A stretch of 64,000 nt of DNA. Source: Epiperipatus broadwayi. Taxonomy: Eukaryota; Onychophora; Udeonychophora; Euonychophora; Peripatidae. The stretch is from positions 1 to 64,000 of the forward strand of contig JAQFVV010000948.1 of assembly GCA_028023455.1 (NCBI GenBank). Direction: 5' to 3'. Under the pieces are notes generated by a model. That model made no database searches and was not told the DNA's origin. It saw only the letters and a list, made by a program, of their open reading frames with translations. The position numbers and the translations under genes are program-made. Each line of letters opens with the position of its first letter. Within the stretch, counting starts at the first letter, position 1. Shown here piece after piece: positions 26,041 to 43,390 of this stretch.

Positions 26041-26859
26041 ATGGACAAGTCATTTGACTCTCAACACCTTTCGTTCAAAATTATAGATTTTTATGGGGAA
26101 TACTGGGAAAACCCCCACGAACATGTCGACAGCTTAACAGATGCTTTCGAAATAACAGACTTAGATAATAAGCAACAAATGGCCATCATTCAGCATCATT
26201 TGAAATCAGTCGCCAAAGACTGGTGGACCATACTGAGAGGAAAACCTAGAACTTTTGAGGAGTACCGTGACAAGCTGCTAAGGACATTCTGGGGCGAGGA
26301 AAGACAAGAAATAGCATTGCGTAGCCTTATCAAAGAATGCTTTCCCGCAGGGAACCGACTTACCCTAACAAAATTTTTTTCGCAGCAAGCCACCAAGTTT
26401 TGTTCATTGCACACTTTTAACTGGTCAGATTCCCGAGTTATTCGAATGATAGCATACAATATGCCACGAGAAGTTAGAGGGCTTATGGTCAGTAGCCAAA
26501 TACACACTATTTCTGAGATGACAAAGTTTTTGGAGACAATAGACCAAAACATCATATCTCCGGCACCAGATAACAGTAAAAGTCAGCCCATTAAAACCAT
26601 CCACCAGATGACGAACCTAATTTCAGAGAAAGAAAACCAGGATCACCAAGCAAGTTACTTATGCCCAGTTATAGAAGTAAATATAGAAGACAACAGGGTT
26701 ACGGTTTTGATTGACTCGGGCAGCCAAGCTTCAATCGTATCGGCAGCTTGGATCAATAACCTAAAAAGAACCCGCGGAATCATGCAGTTGCCAACTCGAC
26801 CTATTCAATTCACATTGGCAAATGGGAAAAAAATGCTAAGCGAAAACCGGCAAGTATAG
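26041..26859 (+). pseudogene. Gag-like capsid fused to retropepsin, interrupted in the protease
   Basis: The first ATG of the frame is at 26041, where MDKSFDSQHLSFKIIDFYGE begins. Residues 1 to about 185 look like a retrotransposon capsid (Gag-type fold: YGEYWENPHEHVDSL, LKSVAKDWW..L, FEEYRDKLLRTFW). From about residue 205 the retropepsin starts, with the active-site triplet D-S-G at residues 225-227 inside TVLIDSGSQASIV. A TAG at 26857-26859 ends the frame, but the matching protease C-terminal block GSDFLAHN follows in the same frame. The stop therefore lies inside the protease and is a nonsense mutation, not a Gag/Pol boundary. No CCHC zinc knuckle appears between capsid and protease, which is unusual for Ty3/Gypsy Gag. 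Confidence 0.75.
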
Positions 26860-27545
26860 CTGGAAGTTAAGATAAATCAGAGGCCGGTAGGACATACTTT
26901 TCTGGTGATGACAGGACTTATTTATGACGTGGTGCTCGGCTCCGATTTTTTGGCCCACAATGATGGTGTTATCGATTATGAAAAGGGAAGATGCTCTTTC
27001 GGAAGTGAGGCAGTCGATTTCAAAATACCAATTACCCAGAGACCTGACTACAAAAGTTGTTTGGTCTAGGCAGTCGACCCAGCAGCGATCAGTAAAAAGG
27101 TTCAAGAGTCCACCCTCACGGAACCCAGGGACACAGATCAGATCGGAAAAATACTAAAGAAATATGAAGCTGTTTTTTCTCCTACACCGGGGGAGATTAG
27201 AGGATATACACACCGGATCCGTGTAAAGGAGGAGACGTATGTTCCGTCGAAAACTTACCCCATACCTTTTCAGTACAGAGGGGAAGTGGAAGCCCAGATT
27301 CAGCAAATGATTGAATGGGGTATTATTGAACGTGGCCTGTCACCTTATAACAACCCGTTGGTCGTGGTAAAGAAGAAAAATGGGAGTTTGTGTTTGTGTT
27401 TGGATGCACGCAAGTTGAACAGCATTACTATCCCAGAAAGAGATGCTCCTCCACCTATTCAAGAGGTACTGGTGCGGCTGGCCGGTAAAACTATCTTTTC
27501 AACCTTGGATTTGACCGCGAGCTACTGGCAGTTGAATCTAGACCT
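26860..27545 (+). pseudogene. End of protease and first third of reverse transcriptase
   Basis: This continues the preceding frame after the TAG. GSDFLAHN completes the protease, a second in-frame TAG lies at 27067-27069, and the RT begins. RT landmarks are QIQQMIEWGIIERGLSPYNN, the NPLVVVKKKNGS block, LCLDARKLN, and TIFSTLDLTASYWQ, which carries the first catalytic aspartate. The similarity ends directly after this at about 27545. A short palindrome (TCGGAA...TTCCGA) sits at the break at 27551-27572. The second and third catalytic aspartates are therefore lost. Confidence 0.8.
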
Positions 27546-27572
27546 AGGGATCGGAAATATACGGCCTTCCGA

Positions 27573-28049
27573 TATATATAGTATACTCATATATTGTAAT
27601 GGTCAAATATGTACATTCGCATAACAAAATCTAGAAATTTAGTAAATCATCTCAAGACTGACCAGAATACGGTAGTGAAACCATTGGTCTGATATATCCC
27701 TAGAGTCTTTACTATTGCTCAGAGATTTACTACCTTACAAATGACGCACCTGAGTTTACAGCAATATTTTCCTTCATCACGTGCTGGCAGTAGAACATCA
27801 GTAGAGCAAAAGACAGAGAAAGTTGACATTCTGTCTAGTATAGCTATATAGGTATCAAGTGGCTAGGGTGTGATTATTAAACAATGAAATGATTTTTAAT
27901 TATTAATAATAAATAATTACCAAGTGGTGGAATAATTATAAGTCGGTGAGCAAGACTGAGATATGAAAAAAAGTTAAAATTAAAACAAATTTAATAAAAG
28001 TTAAAATATCAAAACAATAAATAAAACAAAATTACAATAGCTAGATGTG
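27573..28049. other. Unassigned DNA after the LTR-element break
   Basis: Moderately complex sequence without a recognisable frame. It does not resemble the sequence before the Gag-like frame, so it is not an obvious 3' LTR. Confidence 0.4.
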
Positions 28050-34180
<6,131 letters not shown>

Positions 34181-34187
34181 GAATATA

Positions 34188-34345
<158 letters not shown>

Positions 34346-34350
34346 TTGGT

Positions 34351-37300
34351 TCTATTTAGCATTATATCTGCATGAAATCAATGTTATTCTTTCAAAAAAT
34401 AAAAAGATAAAATAAAAATTATAATACTTGGTTAGTAAAATGTGCTATTCATTCACCTAGACATGGTTTGTGTGAATAATGATATATTCCCTAATGCAAT
34501 ATCATGTTTTTCAAAAGGACATGAATAATCTAAGTAAGATATTGTATAAGAGCAAGTAATATAATTTAAAACTGGTGTAAATAAACTGTAGTTGGTTTTT
34601 AAAAGGGGTATAAGAGAAATGAAAAACATAAATATCAATTACAATTTAAGATTGTGTTATTCTAAGGAAAAGTAACTTCTGGTAAATTCATTTTTAAAGA
34701 AAATAATTTTAAGTGTAATTAAAATCACAGATGATTATTGTTGGTTTGAATTTATTTATTATTTTCATTATTAAATTACTTTGTAATACATTTTAAATAA
34801 TACTGAAAACAATATGATTGTAATAAGTTTTTTTTTTCTTTTGTTTATGTTATAATCAAATAATTACATTTTTTCTTGGAAGAGGTTGCTAGAGTTGAAA
34901 AGAGCAACAAATTCATACTCAAAGTCATTTTTTATGATAGTCTGCTTTTTGTATTTCAAAGATATAACAGTACTGTAATTTGGTAACATTTTTTTTTTAA
35001 TTTTGCAGAAATAAATGCATAATCTAGGAAAGTTCTATCTACAATGTTTGGCTGAACGTTTTGCTAAGATATCTTGACTTTCTATGCCTTATTTACTATT
35101 TAAAAACTTTCTACATTTAAAATATATTGCTTCGTGAAAGTTAGAGTTTTTCAACAACGTTAAAAAATGACAGAATTAACTAAAAGGTTCAGGCAAAGTC
35201 CTATTTTACCTAAATTAAGGAAACCAAATATTTTACAAGTTGGAAATAATTATCTAATAACTTGTTCTTTATTAGTATTTTTTTGTTACAGAAGAAAAAT
35301 AAGTAGAAAGAATATTATAAAAAAAACCCAAAACAACTAGAAACATATTTTAGTGCTTGTTTTAAGTATATATCATCTTCATTTCTAAATAATGCCATCT
35401 TATACATTGGAATATATTTTCTTCGCTAAGAATTGTCTAGAAAGCTTAATAATCATAATAATAATAAGCTATATACCTGCATTTTTTTTAAAGAAAAACG
35501 AAAACATTCTGGAAGTAAATATGAAAATTAAATATGTGCATTCTTTAAGGGAAAATTATTATTGGAAAATAAACTTCTAAGATTATGAACGATGACTTAG
35601 TGTCTTTAATGACTTAAGAATATTATTAAATTATATATTATACTAGTTGCAAGATGAAATCTTATAACTTCATCCATTCTATTATTCAACTGCAGATATT
35701 ATCATACTAATCTATAAGAAAAAGTGCACATTTTCCTCAATGTTTAGCTACCTAATTATATGTATCATCTTTAAATAATGTGTATGTTTATCATCATCAA
35801 TGTAATCATATTCGTTGGCTTTAGGATCCAAATTTGTATCAGTCTAATCCAATTGGGAATTAGTCTTCATTTCTACTATATTTTTTTACATGCTTATTAG
35901 TATAATTGCTAAATAAAGGAAAACTTTTCATGAAAAAAAAATGTGTTTATTATTTTCAGTGCTTTGTAAAGTGTGACCAGATAAAAATTCTTTATCTGGA
36001 CAAACAGCTCTACAGAGAAATAGTTCTACTAATGAGATAATATGCATTTATTTATTTAATGTTCTTTTTTTTAAAAAAAATAATTGGTAAAATTTTATTT
36101 TGTTTTATAATATCAATGTATATTAAGGTTTATATCTGTCATGTAACATTTAAGTATCTTGTAATGACAAAGTTATGTCTTACTATCATTACTTTGGGTT
36201 AAGTTTGTATTTAATATGAAGTAAAATCTATGAAATATATCTGATTTATTACATGCAACTGAGATATGAACTTTGAATGTTAGGTACTTAAAAGAAAAAT
36301 GTTTTATATTTATTTAACGGGAAAATTAAACATTTAAATTCATCAGAAGTAACTCTAATAAAATGCTATAACAATATATTTTCTGTTTAAAGTTTGATCA
36401 GGATTTTTATTATATTAATTGAGTAATTTAGTAACAGTTATTCTTTAATAACACAAACACTTTATTTAGTTTAAACTGGTATGCTACCTATTGCTTTTGA
36501 ATATTCCTTCATTAGAATGAAAATTATTATACTTTTATGCTGTCATGTCCATTGGTTTTAGATGTTGATTGAAGTATACATTTAATCTAGTCCTATTCTA
36601 ATTAGTGTGTTTTACTATGTTGGCTAAGTGTAGAGTTGGTATATGCTTAATCTCAGCAAATTTTAATACTTATAATGTATTTTATTTTGTGGGATAAAAA
36701 TGCTCTCCCCAAAATACTTTATTTTTCCATGAGAGGAATAGTTTTTTGATATAATGTGATGGTATGTTTGATAGTCTATGTGATCGATTCTCATGAATAA
36801 AATGATCAAGAGTTGGTATAATATTTAGTATACTGAAGTTATTTTAAATCCCAAAAGAGGATTATACTTGGTGGATGTTCGTTTCTTTAGGGGGTGAGAG
36901 ATATAGATTCCACACCTACACATTTTATGCCTGAGTAATAGGCAAGAAACCACAAAATAATTCAGTGAAGTATTTTACTCTGCAGACATTCGTTGTTATT
37001 CTGCTTTCCTCATGTGAAATTAAAGGTAGTTCCACCATAGAAAGTGTTGATTATTGTGCTCTTTTAAAAGTAATGGCAAGGGTAAATATTAGATTTGATG
37101 TGTTAGTTCCTCAAGATGCACTTTAGTATCAGTAGTGCCTTAGTAATTGAGATCAATATATGTACTGTGCTACTGAGCCTTTCTTGTAGTTCACAAGCAA
37201 ACCAATAGAGAAAGTTAATTTAAAATTGCGTATTTTAAAACGCTTATTTATTGAGGGAGTGTTCAAACAGAATATTTAGTATTAATCAATAGTTAGGAAA

Positions 37301-39260
37301 TATTATAGCGTGCATCAAAACATTTATAATTAATTATTTATCATAATGTAGATGGATATTAAGTTAAGCATGAAATGGTGAGTGAGATTTCTGATCAATT
37401 ACCCATAACTAGTAATAGGTTATTTAATTATAAACCATAACTTAGTTAACTTTATTAGTAGTAGATTTAATATTTTAAAAGGATTATATTGAACCCTATT
37501 ATTAAATTACACAAGTCATATATAATTATTTGTGTGTATCTCATATCATAATATTAATAAATAAATATGAAACAAAAATAGTTAGTCAATAATTAGTGTA
37601 TTGGTAAACCAGACTCATGGTCCAGCAAGTTAATCCCGTGCAATAACGTGACCTTCAACATGTATTAATTTATAATTTTAAATTATAATCGCATATTAGA
37701 CAGATTAATATGATGTAATATGATGATTTATGTTTCGTATTAATATGATATTCTTTAATAAATATGTATATTTTGTTTAGTTCTGTGTTAGTAATAAATT
37801 ATAGTATTGTCAATATTCGTTGTGAATTCATTTTTTTAAATGCTAAATATAAGTGTGTATGCACAATATTTGCAAAACATTTTATTGAGTCCAAAATCAT
37901 TTCAATCTCTCAACAGCTTAATATACCAGATAGACAGACTTACGCAGATCTGAATATTTCATTTCATTTTATTTTAATGATAATTATTTATGGAATTGCA
38001 AACTTTAGACTGAACATTACGTAATTGTAAAAATGAATTTATTTCCAAGTTATTAACCCTGACTGCACATTATCCCAGTTACATTTAGTTAAATTGTTGA
38101 ATTAATTAGTTTTAGTTAATTTATTGTGTTGTCATGGATGATGGAAGGATACAAAAACACCCTTGTCTTTTCATTATTCTGACTGAGATTCTGGATAAAA
38201 GGCTGTATTATTCAAAATTTTATGTGAATATTTATGTCATTGTTGAACATATTTATCACCACTTTAAATCATATAGTAGTTGTTATGATATATGAGGACA
38301 CATTAACTTCAAAGTAAAGTGAGTGTTTCCTATAGCTTACCAGATAGCCAGTCATGTGTGACAGCACAGTATGGTAGAGTATTTTATTAAATTAAACAAA
38401 GAAACCCTGAGATTATTATTATCATTATGATTATTCTTTATTTAAGAAGTGATCTATTAGTATTGATATTACAGCAATGTTGAGTCATAAAAATGTTTAA
38501 TTTTTCAATTGTGTTATAAGAAAAGTATTTTCAGATCATATTGGCAAAAGATTTACATAATGGATAATTTTTAGAAGCAATAACAAGAACATGAGAAGTT
38601 ATCTTCATTGTTTAAAAGTGCAAATACTTATAGCTCGGAGAATGTGTTTTTGATAAAGAGATGATGTTATTTTATTCTAAATTATTAATTAGGGAATGAT
38701 TGCAGTTTTCTCTCTCTTTCCCAAGTTATTTATTTTAATGATGATAATTTATTTTATGATTTTAATTTCTTTCTTTGTCTTAACTGCATATCTCTGCAGC
38801 TGAAATTGTTATAACTAGCCAACCACTGAGCTAGGCCTAGTTGGCACATTGGTGCATTTGCATGTCACCGGATATACTTTATTTAGGTTAGAAATGAATG
38901 ACCATCTATATAGATGATCATCTCACAAACACTAACGATATATATTCAGGTTAGAAATGGGACGCCCAATTATAGAAGCGATCAGTGTACTTAACTTGAA
39001 TTGACACCTTTTAGTAGGTTAGAATATATATCAAATCATTCTCCTATTGCTATGAAATTTCAAGTATGCACTCTCAGTGAATACATAAATAAAAGTCTAT
39101 TCCTGAAATAGACAGGCCATAAAAATCTGACTTTATTGAACTAGCTATTTGAGAAGCATCATTTTATATACGTATTTACATAGAATGTAACTTAAATTTT
39201 TTAACATTGTTGGGGAGAGATTTGATATTTAATTTCAGCTAGTGTTACCTACTGAAATTA

Positions 39261-39262
<2 letters not shown>
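34351..39262. other. Gene-poor AT-rich stretch
   Basis: No family-level similarity found. Open stretches at 35392-35580 and 37764-38024 (+) carry no recognisable motif. At about 38812-38840 the minus strand contains GGCCTAGCTCAGTGGTTGGC, a very good A-box/tRNA 5' domain match, but no B box follows at tRNA distance. It may be a SINE remnant. Confidence 0.45.
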
Positions 39263-39331
<69 letters not shown>

Positions 39332-39336
39332 GGGGG
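39263..39336. repeat. (TA)n microsatellite ending in G7
   Basis: About 67 bases of TA repeats end abruptly in GGGGGGG TCGGTGTGGGTG. The G run is rare in this window and could be the end of an insertion that used the TA array as target. Confidence 0.9.
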
Positions 39337-40056
39337 TCGGTGTGGGTGACATTTCTGTAATTTACTGCTTATCTACATAATATTCAATTTGTGTCAGCAC
39401 ACCCTATGAATAAATAAAATGTGTGAGTAAAAGATGGATTTATTTCTTATTAATAGAGGTTTTTCTAAGTAAGGCATGAAATATTTTTTGTTGAAAATAA
39501 GCTTATGCTGTTGTCATGTCAGCTTTATGCAAATTTAGAACTATTATCTAAATAATTATAAACAGCAATGTTATGTGAAATTTCTAAAGGTGATTATTAT
39601 TACTTTTGTTTCCAGAAGAGATTATATTCGAATGTTTAATCGGCTTATTTAAAATTATAGGAATTTTAAAACTTCAGTCTGTTAAATTTAAGTGTCAACT
39701 TTCATGTTCTTGTCTTTATTAAGAACTTAGACTAGAGTGAAAGTTGAAATTCATTTTTTATTTATAGATATTGTTGGATAATAGATTATGAAGATATTTA
39801 GTAAAGATAACATGGGACTGTTATACGTATATACATTTATATTAAATGTAAAAGTATAATACCCGTTCAAAATATTATATGTAATATATAAGTAAACAAT
39901 TTAACAATTTTTACTGTTAAATTGTTTATATATCTATTGTGTGTGTGTTTGCAGCATCTGTATAATGAACATTAAATTCATAATTACTTTATATAATTTG
40001 ACACTTTTTTACATATATTTTTCAAAAAAAAAAAAAAAATAACATGCAATACTTAC

Positions 40057-40160
40057 ATCACAAGGTTGCTTACACGTACAAGTAAGACAGCCATTAGCAT
40101 CAGTTTTAAAACCCAATTGACATTTTCTTCTACATCTTTTGTTATCACATTTCTTTATAC
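40057..40160 (-). CDS. Spliced exon encoding an antistasin-like cysteine-rich domain
   Basis: Read on the minus strand, 40160 to 40057 is an open 104-base segment bounded by an acceptor (CTAAACTGATAG before 40160) and a consensus donor GTAAGT (40056-40051). It codes for the cysteine pattern C-x4-C-x3-C-x10-C-x2-C-x-C-x3-C with the core GFKTDANGC between the third and fourth cysteines. That matches the antistasin family, where G-[FY]-x-x-D-x-N-G-C and C-x2-C-x-C are the signature. Antistasin-like domains occur in secreted protease inhibitors and in extracellular multidomain proteins, usually repeated. The incoming codon is split (phase 1) and the outgoing boundary is phase 0. Possible next coding piece: 39957-39934, in phase after a CATTATACAG acceptor with a 99-base intron, reading MLQTHTQ then TAG. 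That piece is uncertain. No other exon of this gene could be placed. Confidence 0.6.
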
Positions 40161-40303
40161 CTATCAGTTTAGAAACATTATTATACAAATAAATCTAGTA
40201 TTACTTTTGCAATTTAAATTATAAAAAAAATATTTTATTTTTTATTTTTTTATGAAAATGATTCTATTTATATACATAAAATGAATAACTCACCATTCAC
40301 TTT

Positions 40304-40558
40304 TCATTTTAATAAATAACTTTTAGTACCCAAACCAACTAATGAATATTCAATTTTCTTTATTATTGCCGAGATCAAATACAATTTTAGCAGAATATAT
40401 TTACATCCTGTGTACATGCTCTGTAGGGTTGTTTTTATAGCCCAATAATCTTTGTTGAATACTGAGGATGATCTCCAAGTAATGCACCAGTTAGAAACTT
40501 TTGGAAAGATAAGAGTCATCATTTCATGTTTTGAAATTAAATTTAGTATATAGGCCAA
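40304..40558 (-). other. Open frame of 84 codons without recognised motif
   Basis: The minus-strand frame contains KVSNWCITWRSSSVFNKDYW and stays open for 84 codons without an ATG at its start. A donor-like GGTGAGTT lies shortly after its stop, about 120 bases upstream of the antistasin-like exon acceptor. The TGA at 40304-40306 prevents reading through to that donor in this frame. It may be a repeat remnant; I do not claim a gene. Confidence 0.25.
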
Positions 40559-40599
40559 TCTAAGAAATCTTTTTTTTAAAAAGAATATTCACAAATTTT

Positions 40600-40909
40600 A
40601 ATATATATATATATAAAAAAAATAATGAATATAAGGGGAATAATGACACATCTTCACATTCTCCAATTAAGACTCTTTAGATTAGACTATATATTTGAAT
40701 TTACCTTAAAAAAAGGCCACTCTTATATTTTTAAAGTCATTATCCTGTGCTTTGATTTTAGAATATTCTCATAACTCAATACATCATTTATATATTATAA
40801 CAAACATTGCAGTGCATGAAATCTGGGTTAAAATCACTTGATTTAAATCAAGTAATAAATAGTAATGAAATTTGAAATATTATTTTGAGGTTTAGTTTAA
40901 TGGCAGTTT

Positions 40910-40941
<32 letters not shown>

Positions 40942-41710
40942 CGAATATGCGCGTGAATGGAAAAATGTTGGTGAATTAGTCTGCAAGTTGTGTAAAAGGG
41001 CATAGAATATATTAGGCATCTGTTAATTGAATGTAAATGATTGTAAGCGGAAAGTGTACAATTAATAAAGATATAGAAGACTAAAAATAAACAAAGTGAT
41101 TATAGATAACGTGGGGTATTGGTTTTTATGATGGGTTTGGGAAAAGATGAAAGGGGATTTAGATATGAAATCCATAAAGTTGACAAAATTCTGCTGTGGA
41201 AATAGGATGGAGCAGGACATGGAAAAATTTAGGGTGGGGAATCGAAAAGGAAGTTAATGTTGCTAACAGGATTCTCTTGGCATAGTTGCTGAGAACTTCC
41301 TGACTCCATATAATGAAAAATCACAGTGCATCACATCACATTAAAAGAAGGTAGAAATTTTTTTGAAAAAAATCAGTTTATATAGAAAGTAGAGGAAATT
41401 GAGAAAGGTACATAAATATAAATAGGAAATTATTGAAGAGACTAAAAATATAAATTATTAATAAAGAATAAGACTAGAAATAATAAAAAGGTAAAAGTTA
41501 AAAATTAAAATTATAGATATTAAAATAAAAAATAAAAGATGATTATATATATATATTACATAATAATAAAAAGGTTAAATAGGAAAAAAAGATGAAAGGT
41601 AAAAATTAAGTAATAAATGAATAATTTTAATTATTTTTTTAGAAATTAAAAAATTAAAAAATAAATTGGTTTTTAAAATTTAATAATTTAAAAACTATAT
41701 ATATATATAA
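40600..41710. other. Strand-asymmetric purine- and A-rich stretch
   Basis: After a TA/GA repeat at about 40912-40942, the plus strand is rich in G and A (40943-41340) and then strongly A-rich (about 41340-41700). Few pyrimidine runs are present. No gene was recognised in it. Confidence 0.5.
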
Positions 41711-41902
41711 TTTTAACGGTAACAAACTATTATAAACAATCCTTACATCCACAGAAGTACTTTTGGTTAATTTCTTCAACCTGTCTCAATGCCATTATTT
41801 TTTTTTTTTTAATTTAATGGCAGTTGAGGCACGTTGAAGAAATTACTCAAAAGTACTTCTGCGGAAGTAAGGATTGTTTATAATAGTTTGTTACTGTTAA
41901 TA
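41711..41902. repeat. MITE-like palindrome with about 83-bp inverted repeats
   Basis: The left arm runs from TTAACGGTAACAAACTATTA at 41713 to AATGCCATTA near 41795. The right arm from TAATGGCAGTTGAGGC to GTTTGTTACTGTTAA at 41900 is its reverse complement with only a few changes, including a small indel. A T-rich loop of about 20 bases separates the arms. TTAA at both outer edges could be the target duplication, leaving inverted ends beginning C(G/A)GTAACAAAC. No coding capacity. Confidence 0.85.
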
Positions 41903-41984
41903 TTATTATTTTTATTATAATTACAATTTTGTTTTAATTAACCAAAATTTTATTAATATGGTATATATAAATTGATACGACTAT

Positions 41985-42046
41985 TTTCACGGGATGCATA
42001 TATAACACGGACGAACCTTCAAAATGTCATATATATATATATAATT
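41985..42046 (+). mobile_element. Possible relic of a Penelope-like 3' tail
   Basis: AACACGGACGAACCTTCAAAATGTCATATATATAT resembles, over about 30 bases, the AACACGGATGAACCCGCAAAATATGTATTTTATATAT terminal sequence of the Penelope-like element at 61.66-61.70 kb, and likewise runs into TA repeats. It is too short to be sure. Confidence 0.4.
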
Positions 42047-42179
42047 GTGCATATGTGTTGTCAATTAGGTTCTAGAGATTGTAATTAGGTGAATCTTTCT
42101 TATTTTTATTATTTCATTTATAAAATATGTTTCTTTACTAAATATTAGTTATATGTAAAATACTTTCTTTATATAAGTG

Positions 42180-42311
<132 letters not shown>

Positions 42312-42625
42312 TCTTGAAAATAATTTACAAACTAGTATTGTTTGTCATAAAGTTAATATGAATAATTCTAAGTCTTCTTGCTTTTATATTTCTGTTTCTG
42401 AACATAAACATAATGAAATAACATCCCCTAATTTATGGCCTTGCGATGCTTCCATTTTTTTTATGGATCTCTGGCCAGTTCTCTAAGGTTTTAAGAAAAT
42501 TTATTTTGTTTTACTATCTATTTTATTTTTATTTATTTATTTTTATTTATTTATTTTTTTCTTTATCTCTTTCTTTTTCTCTTTTTGTTTTTATTTGTGT
42601 TGTTTTCATTATCTTTGTGGGTAAC

Positions 42626-43384
42626 ATGGTAGGCCTTTCTTGTTTCTACATGAATGTCAGAGGTATGAGGACTAAATGTGTTGAAATTAAACAATTTTTT
42701 GAAACAGAACATTATGATCTTATTTTACTTACAGAAACTTCATTAAATCAACAATTTCCTGATTATTCTTGATGATAGATTCAGTATTTTGCAAACTGAC
42801 AGATCTATGCATAATATTTCTTGACATGGTGGTACTCTGATTGCTCTTCATAAAGATGTTTTTTATAAAGAACTTTACTTTTCTTCTTCTTTTTGTGCAT
42901 TACTTTAAATCACAATTTTAAATTTATTTTAGGTAATGTTTACCTCAAACCTACTTTGTCGTTGTTGGAGTTTGATCATTTTTTGACATCTCTTGAAGAT
43001 TTTCAGATTGGCTATGATAATGTTGTTATTACTGGGGATTTAAATGTTCCGGATTTATATCAGGGAAGAATTGCTACACACTTTTCTTTTTTGTCTTCTA
43101 AAGCTTCTAGAATGTTACAGCTCTGTAAATTTTTAGGATTTAAGCAATATAACCCATTTGTTAATTCCTCTCATTGTACTTTGGATTATATTTTTTGTAA
43201 TTCAATAGTAGTTAGTAATTTTCCAGTTGTCTCTGTTAATTTTCTTATTGATGCTCATCATCCACCTTTTGAGTTTTATATTAGCGTTGGTCACTCAAAG
43301 ATTATTTTTTCTAATATTTCAAGAAAGGATTATGGGAAGGGTAAATATGTTGGTTTTTGTAGTAACTTTTCTAGGGTTAATTAG
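42626..43384 (+). pseudogene. LINE AP endonuclease domain, broken
   Basis: The domain starts MVGLSCFYMNVRGMRTK, the N.RG..TK block at the beginning of LINE endonucleases, followed by YDLILLTETSLN with the catalytic glutamate. After 42770 the frame shifts, passes a TGA in RSMHNIS*HGGTLIALH, and returns near 42893 with FKFILGNVYLKP and VVITGDLNVPDL (GDLN, a catalytic block). It ends with SHCTLDYIFCNS and DAHHPPFEF, the C-terminal SDH-type block with H conserved. All catalytic blocks are present in order, but no single frame spans them. Confidence 0.8.
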
Positions 43385-43390
43385 AATTTT

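Larger units (their letters stand above)
24200..27545 (+). mobile_element. Ty3/Gypsy-type LTR retrotransposon, 3'-truncated
   Basis: The order leader, Gag-like capsid, protease, start of reverse transcriptase identifies a Ty3/Gypsy-type element on the plus strand. The left boundary is approximate. A candidate primer-binding site at 24810 suggests that a 5' LTR ends near 24809 and that a leader of about 1.2 kb precedes the coding region. Homology stops abruptly at 27545 in the middle of the reverse transcriptase. The catalytic YxDD box, RNase H, integrase and 3' LTR are absent from the flanking DNA. Two in-frame TAG codons and this deletion make it a dead copy. Confidence 0.7.

Noticed and set aside
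26196-26555. Minus-strand 119-codon frame
   Set aside because: Antisense of the Gag-like frame, which has clear capsid and protease features.
26857-26859. TAG as a programmed readthrough site between Gag and Pol
   Set aside because: The TAG lies inside the protease, between its DSG and GSDFL blocks, and a second TAG follows 210 bases later; mutation is the simpler reading.
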